This document shows positions 56,307 through 64,000 of a stretch of DNA of 64,000 nt, one piece after another. How positions within the stretch are numbered: the stretch's first letter is position 1; each line of letters begins with the position of its first letter. The stretch is from contig JH720317.1 in the NCBI GenBank assembly GCA_000231825.2, positions 970,407 through 1,034,406 on the forward strand. The letters run 5' to 3'. The translations under genes and the position numbers were made by a program. A model generated the notes under the pieces. The model ran no database searches and had not been told where the DNA came from. It saw nothing but the letters and a program-made list of their open reading frames with translations. This DNA comes from Tetrahymena elliotti 4EA. Taxonomy: Eukaryota > Ciliophora > Oligohymenophorea > Hymenostomatida > Tetrahymenidae.

Positions 56307-59300
56307 TCAGAAATGTTCATAAATCATAGGAATGAGATTATTTTTTACATGCTCTCTTTGGCTGTAAATATATCTTAATAGTTTTTCCTCTGAACTAAAA
56401 AATGTGATAACTGATTTCTCATCTATGAAGATGTTATGCAAAGAAGAAAACTCATCTGTTAAGTGATTTTAATTTATTATTAAAACCAAAAGCTCAATAT
56501 TGAGGTTAGAAAGAAGGATAGAAAGTTGATTAAAAAGTGATTTATTTTTAATCTCTAATTTTAAATCTGTGATAAACAGTAAATAGGTATGATATTGTTT
56601 TATTTTATTTATTTGCTCAAGCTTTTCTTCATAATTTTTGTAATTATAGTTTTTTAGAGCAAGGTATACTGAAATCTTTTGATCTGTATCCAAAATAAAT
56701 TATTTCAAGGCTGCTTACACTCCTTAGTGAAATATGAACTCAGCAGATACAGTTACTTAATTGTTTTATTTATTTGATAGCTTTTCGCTTAAGAATATGT
56801 GGCACTTAGACTAATTGTTGCTTGTGTTTATTTTTTATTCTTCAATAGAAGATTCAGATGAAAAATCAAATTATTCTTTTTCTTCAATTAATTAAATACT
56901 TTCTAAGTAATTAGACTCAGTTTAATTAATTTTTTTATCTAAATTTTTTCTAATCTAAAAATTGTTTAAAATTTTGTGTTAACTCTCATCATGTAATTTG
57001 GTCTTATTATTGATAAATGAATTTTAGTTAGTTATTTAGGTTTGATTCTTAAATATTTCGTCTTTATTTGGTATTTCACCTTAAAAAGAACATTTATTTA
57101 CTTTTAATTAAGTAGAATTTTAATTATTTTTTTAGGAGATATTATTTCCTTCATATTTATTTATTTGGTTGGTATTCAATAAAAAATTATTGTCAACTTA
57201 ACTAAACCTATTTTTTAAATTGAAAACCTATTAGCTTTGGATCAGTGGAGAAAATTAAGGTACATTTTTATCTTAATATAATATTTTTTATAGAATAAAA
57301 CCATTGCTTTTTATTTTCTTGAGATTATTCTCAAGAGGAATTTTTAAGATTGAAGAGATTTTAGGGATTTGTTTATCATTTTTAACTAAATTGTATCCTT
57401 ATTAATTTTCATCTTCAAAGAAACTGCCTTTTTCATAAATTTGTTTATTAATAGATTCAAAACTTGTTACTTAATCTATTTATACACTTAGAATTTCACT
57501 TTTTAATTTTTAATTTTACAGGAATAAATTTAAAGAATTTTCTTTTACTGCAAGAGAATTTATTAGGTTTTTGTTTGAGTTTTAAATTTTTCTTTATGAC
57601 TCTCTAAATGTAAACTATATTTAACTATCTTGAACGCTTTTCTTGATATTTTTTTCAGAGTCATAATATTTTTTGCTTACATTCTTATTCATTGAGTAAT
57701 AGTTTTCATCTAAAATATTTGCAGTTTTTAAGTTATTTTGAAGATGTTTTATATCTCTACCATTTTTTTGGAATAGTTTCAAATTCTTTAAAATTATTTT
57801 TGAGCTTGTCATTTGAACTTCCTGAAAATAAAGTTTTTCTTTAAAGCAATAGCTAATAAGACCAAATTAATCTTTATCCTTATAAAGAATATCATTTATT
57901 AAGTCACTTTGAACAGCGTCAGATTTAAATTGTGAATATTTACTGACACAAGCAGATATAGCACATACTTTTACATTTGCATGTATCAAATTTATATATT
58001 TAGTGAAAATTTCTTTTAAATAAGGATTTTAAATGTTCAATTTTTCAAAAAGATTGATTGCTATTTCTAGAGCTCTAATTTTAATAAAAGGTTAATAATA
58101 AAAGCACTTTTCAAAAATGTTAGTTATAATTAGACCAGCATTGTAATAATTCTTAAGCATAATCTAAAATTTAGCTTATTCAATTGCATAATACTGAAAC
58201 AAAACATCTGAGCTAAATTAATATTTGCATATTTTTTCTTGACTTTAGTTTTTTCTTATCTTAAAATATTAGTGATAATGAACAGTTTTCTTTGGATTCT
58301 ACATAATTAATTATTATTTTAATTATTGTATTTTACCCATCAATTAATCCTAAATTTAAATTTTAGTTTGATTCTTTCTTTCAATTTTTTTGAAAAATAA
58401 ATTTTATTTGAATTTATTTTCATCTTTAGTGTCTTTGTTGATTTCTTTTTCTTAATTTTATTTATATTTATCAAATAAACCATTTTTCTTTATCTGTCTA
58501 ACTTAGTAGATGGGAGAATCCAATAGACTATGCATATCATTTGAGTAATAAAATAGACTTTAAGTTGTTTCAGGTTCATTTATTACTTAATTTATATTTT
58601 ATCTGCTAATTGTATTCACACTATTCAACTCTTTACTATTATTCTTTTTATTTAAGCGGTTTCTTATGTAGAGATTTTGGAATTTTTATAAAGTATCAAA
58701 AAATTCATTCTATTTATTTTAGAGTCTGTAGACAATGCAACAGAGGAAGCATTACATCATTTCTCTTTTTAAACAGTTTGGGAAATATTACTAACTGAAT
58801 TCTTGAGTCTCTAAAATTATTTCTTCTAAAAATTCTGACTATTCTGCCTAACCCTTTTCATTTATATGAAAAAAAAAAGCTTTTATTAGGTTTATAGTCC
58901 TATTGTATAAGTTCCACAAAAGAAAGACTTTATCTTATTCTATTAATTTCTTATTTTCATCATTTTATATTTGAGATTTATCTCTATTTTCTGTGAAAGA
59001 ATCTTCTAAGTTGTTTTAGTTAGTTGCATTTTATTTATCTTTGTTGAGTTAATCAATAGAAGAGTCATCATTTTGTAAAAGGTAAGATGAATTTTCATAA
59101 AACCCCAATTCGTACTTTGCATATATAATAGATCTTTAAAAGTTTTCTATTGATTCATAATATCTTCCACAATTATAATGAATTACTCCTATATTATTGT
59201 AACACACCCCTAATGCCCTATGATTGTCAAATTTATTGAAATGCTGAATCTCTATGCTCAGATTAATTAAAGACGCACTCTCATTTTCTTTATATATATT

Positions 59301-61813
59301 CTAAGTGGTAAATGCCAAGACTTGAAATAAATTTTTAAAGCTATTAAATAGTTACTATGTATCATGTGAATAACATAATTCGTCTTAATTCATTTGAAAG
59401 TAGTCATGAGAAACTTAGCAGCTAGTCCTTAACATCTTTCTAACATTAACAATTATATCATCTGTTGATAATATCTTACCAGATTAAATATCATTTTATT
59501 TTTTCCTTTTATTTTTCTAGGATATTTGTTTGAGAATATTTGTTAAGTGGGTTACAGGTTTGAGAGTTTGTTCTCCTAGCTAAAAAGCATAAATTATCTA
59601 AACAGATAAAAGAATAATCATTAAAGCTAAGGTGATGAGTATAAATAATACACTATAGTACTCTATTTATTCTTGTAAATGGGAAGAATATTGCTGCATT
59701 TTTTCTTTTGAGAGGATGTTTAAAAATAAAAAAGCATTTTTAATTTCATATTTAGGTAGTTATTAATCCTTTTACCTGAGAATCTCTTATTTTGATACTT
59801 TATCAGCTATTGTAATTATATTTTTTATTACCATACACTCTGTTTCATTTCTTTGATATTCGAAAACTTCAACTTAATTATTATAATCAAAACCAACTAG
59901 ATCTAAATTATTTGTTGTATTTAAAACTAGTTAATTATCTTTTGAAATCAATTAAATAAATTTTTATGCCTCATTTTAATCTTGCAAATAGTCTGTTTCT
60001 GCTTGTTGAATAGTGAGGATTTTTGTACCATTTTGTTTTTACTCTGAATGATAAATTACTGTTTGGTAATATGGATTCAAAATAATTTGTAATTTAGAGT
60101 TTGAACCAAAATTTTTAAGATATAAAGGTATGATTGATAAATCTTAACTCAAACATAAGATAGAATGGTTTTAACTTTATTTTTGGGAATCTTACTCATT
60201 AAATTTCAAGTTTCTTTAGCAAAAAGATTGAGCAATAGATGGTTAATTATTTGAATAAACAATTTCTGGTTAAATTATTACAGTGTGTGTACTATTTAGA
60301 GTTTTATTGTAATAAAATCTGCATCTGGCATCAAAATTAAATTATCCTTGATATGGGCAAGTTTTTGATTGTTAATAATTCTTAAAGGTCGTGTTAACGC
60401 TCTTACTGTAAAGTAAACCATCATAATCAAATACAAAAAACATATCTTTAAAAACTATCTGTCTTTCTTCTCTATTTTTGTTAACAATTTATAATGATTT
60501 CCAAATTGAATCTATTCTAATAACTTAATTCATTTGTTATAATTATATTTAATCTAACTCATTCAGATACGATTGGTTTACTAAATGCCTATTCAAATAA
60601 AAATAAAATATTATTAATTATGTTCAAATTGATTGAAAATAAAAAAATAAATCCATTTTATTTAAATATTTTTTATTCATTTCAAAAAAAGAAACTAAAT
60701 AACAATCAATATATGTATAAAAAAATATATTTGAATTAACATGCAGTAATTGCATTAGCTATTTTAATTCAGGCTGATTAATATTTATGATTAAAAATTT
60801 ATTGTGCGTTAATTTGAAATTTAAAAATAAAGTCTAACAATTAATTCAGTAATTAAAAATGTGAGAAATCACCTCAAAAAAAATTAAGAATATTAAAATT
60901 ATGATTACTCACATTAATAATTATTAAATACTTGCATTTAAATTTTGTAAAAAAATTAATTATAAACTAATTTTATCTTAATAGATTTTTTTTGAGTATT
61001 TTATAGAAATATTAATTTATTTAGTAAAGAGGGATGGTATTATCTATAAGCTTTTCAATCTTTATATAATAATTTATTTTTTATCCGAAATCTGAAGTAT
61101 TATACTTATTTTCTTTTGAACACTAAAGAGCCTTAATTTTCTATTGAAAAATGTAAATATTGTCTTAATTTTCTTAACAAAAAAAAAACGAATAGTCTTA
61201 ATCTTGTTAAGTGAATTGGTACATTTAATTTTCAATATCTTGTTTTAATTGGATGTTCTTTAAAGATTTTTGATAAATAGAAATGAGATTCAAATAAATT
61301 TGAAAATTACAAAAATAAATACTTTATCTGTAAAAAAATAATAAATGATTTTATTTACCATGTGCTAGTGAAAATTGGATTATCCCTAAAAAGTTTCATA
61401 AGCTTTTAGTTTTCTATATTTGCGTAAGTCCTCTCAATGTTGTGGAGAGCTGGAATATGTCTTTAATCGCTTATGATTTTTTCTTAGATTACATTACCAA
61501 AAAATTCATTAAGTAAGTATGTATACCAACTAAATTTTTATGTCTCAAAGCTTAACTGAAACACTATTGCAGAATTCAGTAATTTAGAGTTAGTTATTTA
61601 GTCCAAGAGTAAATTTTTTGAGAAGTCATTAACTAATTAGAAGCAATATTTCTAATAAGAATATAACACTAGGAAGGTAAAAATCATAATTGTTATGGTT
61701 GGGAAAAGAGTAATTGAGATTACTATTATTCTTGTCTTATTATTCTAAAAAAATTTGAAGCCTAAACTCTTTTCTGACTTATCAGATATTTATACATTTA
61801 CTTATTTATTCAT
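56307..61813 (-). CDS. Cache receptor-like protein with TPR-like region (copy 1)
   Basis: Exon 1 61359-61813, exon 2 56307-60588 (TGA 56307-56309). The junction is in frame and gives 1578 residues. Order: short cytosolic start; transmembrane helix about 29-51; extracellular region of about 400 residues with Cache-type sequence (a Phe-Asp-Ala-Arg-Cys-Arg-Phe-Tyr-Tyr motif near 236, preceded by Cys-Pro-Tyr); second transmembrane helix about 460-485; a HAMP-like turn (Gly-Glu-x-Thr-Leu-Lys-Pro-Val, about 488-506); TPR-like helical pairs (Asn-Asn-Ile-Gly-x-x-His-Tyr-x-x-Gly-x-Tyr, about 618-650); about 700 residues of Asn/Lys/Gln-rich linker; and a C-terminal alpha/beta domain (about 1400-1578) that alternates Leu-Leu-Phe-Ile-Thr-Asp and Leu-Leu-Val-Leu-Ile-Ile strands like a von Willebrand A fold, without a visible metal site. 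Cache receptors sense small extracellular molecules. No kinase or cyclase is attached. A paralogue follows upstream. Confidence 0.72.
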
Positions 61814-62237
61814 TCATCAAAAATATTATCTTGGATTAATTAATATTAAACTTCTACGTTTTTATTACACTTTATTTTTTGTTTCAGGTACAAGTAGATC
61901 TGATTATTAATCATTCAAAATATCTAATTAAAAAACTAAATAACTCCAATCCATACAATTTGTGCATAGAAAGAATATCTAAACCAAAATAAAGAAACAA
62001 GTGAGGAATGTATATAAAATTTATGAATATGTAATGTATACTCTACTATTTCTAATGATAAATATTTGTTAACAACTAAAATTTTCAAAATAGCTTACCT
62101 GAACCAAAATTTTTTTTTACATTGATAAAATTTTAATATGAAGAAATGAAAATTGATAGTATTTAATTAAACAAATAATATTAGATTTGAAATATGATTA
62201 TGTTAATTTTTTTTACATATTATTTTTGTTTAAAAAT
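61814..62237. other. spacer between the two Cache receptor paralogues
   Basis: 424 AT-rich bases between the start of copy 1 and the end of copy 2. It must contain the promoter of copy 1 and the 3' end of copy 2. No other feature seen. Confidence 0.6.
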
Positions 62238-64000
62238 TCAAAATTGTTCATAGATCATAGGTAGGAGGTAATTTTTAACGCGTTCTCTTTAGCTGTAAAT
62301 ATACTACAATAGTTTATCTTCAGAGCTAAAAAATGTTATAACTGATTTTTAATCCATGAATACATTATGAAACGAGGAAAACTCTTCTGTTATTTAGTTT
62401 TAATTTTAGATTAAGACCAACAGTTCTATGTCTAGGCTTATTAGAAGAGCACATAACTCATTAAATAATAATTAATTTTTAATTTCTAATGATACATCTG
62501 TAATAAAGAGTAAATATGTGTGATGTTCTTTAAATATATCATTTTGCTTGAATGTTTCTTAGTGTGTTTAATTTATATAATTCTTTTAAGTGAGATAAAG
62601 TGTAATTTTTTGATCTGTATCCAATACAAATTATTTTAAGGCTGCTTAAATACCTTAATGAAATATAAATTCAGTCGAAACAAAGCTTGATGTCAATTAT
62701 AGTTTTTCCTTTTTTTTTTCAAAATTGAGGTATTACGTATTACTTTGGATGTGTGTAGTTTGTTTGTACTTTTTATTCCTCAAATAAAGATTCCTAAGAA
62801 AAATTGAAAAAATCTTATTCTTCAATGAGTTAAATATTATCTAAGTAGGTAAATTCAGTTTGAGACATCATTTTTTTATTTATTCTTTATGAATAATTAT
62901 TCATGATATTGTGTTTACTTTCATCACCATGATCACTTTTATTATGAAAAAACGAAGACTAATTACTTTCTGTCATTTCCTGATATGAATTTTATTTATC
63001 AATTTATATTTAAAAATTTTCTTATCTATGAATACTCAAGTCTTTTTCTTAGTCTTCATTTAAAAAGCTTAGGCTTACCTAGTTGAATGCAGAATCTTTT
63101 TTTCTTTGATTCTCTTTATCTTTAAAGTTTAATTGATATTTATTTGTAATTTTTGGTGAACTCTAAACATGAAAGGGATCTGTAAAGCTATTATAAGTAG
63201 GAGTTTATTTTATTTTTTATAAATCTTATTCATAATCTTTTAACATCTAACTAAAGTTTTCATTTTCGATAGGTAATTTTAAAACAGAAGAAATTTTGGG
63301 GTTTAGAACATAGTTTTTCATAAAATTACGAGGTGTTTTTTCTTATTTATAATTACTGTTAAAGAAATTTAACTTTTAACTTGCTTAGACAGATTCAGCA
63401 GTCTAATTACGATTGTCACTCTTATTTAATTAGTCTATTTAATTTATTGAAAATTGATTTCTTGATATTTATTTATTTAGTTTTTATGATTGAAAATAGG
63501 AAGACTTTTCATGATTATCTTGAAAGTAAAATTCTTGGTTACTTTATTTAGAAGGTTAATTTTAAGATTATCTAAAGGTGAAACAATCTTCATGCTAAAC
63601 ATCTAATGTATTGCTTTTGAAAAGATTCAAAGTAATATTTTTCCTTTGGGTTTCATTTTTATCTGAAAATAAACAACAATTTTTATCTAAAGTATTTTAG
63701 ATGTTTTTTTTGCTTATGTTTTTTTAAGATTACACGCTTACATCGCTTTTTTAGTTTGTTTTATAAAAAGTATTGTAATTCTTCAAAATTAATTTGATAT
63801 TTGTTAATTGAATTTATTATTCATAAATTTTTTCTTAAAAAGAATATTTAATGAGGCCAAAATGATCTTTATCCTTAAATAAGATATCATTTATTAGGTC
63901 GCTTTATATTGCATCAGATTTGAATTAGGAGTATTAACTCATACATGCAGTTATCATACAAACATTTATATTCTTATGAGCTAAATATGTATATTGATTT
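62238..64000 (-). CDS. Cache receptor-like protein copy 2, C-terminal part, frame broken
   Basis: Paralogue of the gene ending at 56307, in the same orientation, and running off the window, so only the linker and C-terminal domain are visible. From 64000 down to about 62740 the frame parallels copy 1: shared Phe-Lys-Ser-Asp-Ala, Asn-Asp-Ile-Leu, Lys-Asp-Lys-Asp, later Leu-Ile-Glu-Glu. It then meets TGA at 62719-62721. Beyond that, the homology to the C-terminal domain resumes one base out of phase (Glu-Phe-Ile-Phe-His-Gln-Gly, Gln-Ala-Ala-Leu-Lys-Gln-Phe, Asp-Thr-Asp-Gln-Lys) and runs to a final TGA at 62238-62240, the position equivalent to the stop of copy 1. Either a sequence error near 62722-62750 or a copy losing its C-terminal domain. 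No membrane parts lie inside the window. Confidence 0.6.

Noticed and set aside
1..64000. Telomere repeats, chromosome-breakage sequence, CRISPR arrays, prokaryotic operon signals, transposase genes
   Set aside because: I saw no GGGGTT or CCCCAA arrays, no TAAACCAACCTCTTT-type breakage site on either strand, no regularly spaced identical repeats, no ribosome-binding sites, and no transposase or integrase motif.

Overview
The window is nuclear DNA of an oligohymenophorean ciliate, most likely Tetrahymena or a close relative. Base composition is very AT-rich. Every recognisable protein reads through many in-frame TAA and TAG codons (as Gln) and ends only at TGA. Introns are AT-rich GT...AG, and tRNA and protein genes sit on both strands with long AT-rich spacers. 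A standard-code ORF search therefore breaks every real gene into fragments. The gene models here were built by eye with the ciliate code, and most exon junctions were checked for phase.

Layout. 2702-3460 (+): intronless PIG-Y-domain protein of the GPI-anchor pathway with a long N-terminal extension. 7790-12324 (+): coiled-coil protein with two GAF domains. 12878-17743 (+) and 19299-22059 (-): a convergent pair of leucine-rich-repeat (LRR) genes built of one-repeat exons, with a possible structured non-coding RNA between them (about 18535-18759). 23898-24824 (+) and 25946-26860 (+): tandem RagA/Gtr1-type GTPases. 28843-29509: an unidentified GC-elevated island. 30555-30627 (-): tRNA-Phe(GAA). 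31361-38442 (+): OSCA/TMEM63-type membrane channel with 16 or 17 exons. 39973-41706 (+): a third LRR gene, the cleanest one-exon-one-repeat example. 41932-43072 (-): two identical tRNA-Leu(AAG) copies bracketing a 976-base run of N. 47371-49306 (+): unrecognised Lys/Glu/Gln-rich protein. 50388-54719 (-): P5B-type ATPase (ATP13A-like) with one apparent frameshift near its C-terminus. 56307-61813 (-) and 62238-64000 (-, partial): tandem paralogues of a large membrane receptor-like protein with Cache, HAMP-like and TPR-like regions. The second copy has a frame break.

The genes do not form an operon or an obvious pathway. Several could act at membranes or in nutrient sensing (Rag GTPases, P5B ATPase, OSCA channel, Cache receptors, GPI-anchor enzyme), but they are separate transcription units. 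The most unusual features are the modular LRR genes with 90-nt phase-2 exons (and 180-nt double exons in one of them), the tandem Cache receptors, the PIG-Y fusion, the diverged tandem Rag pair and the tRNA-Leu repeat at the assembly gap.
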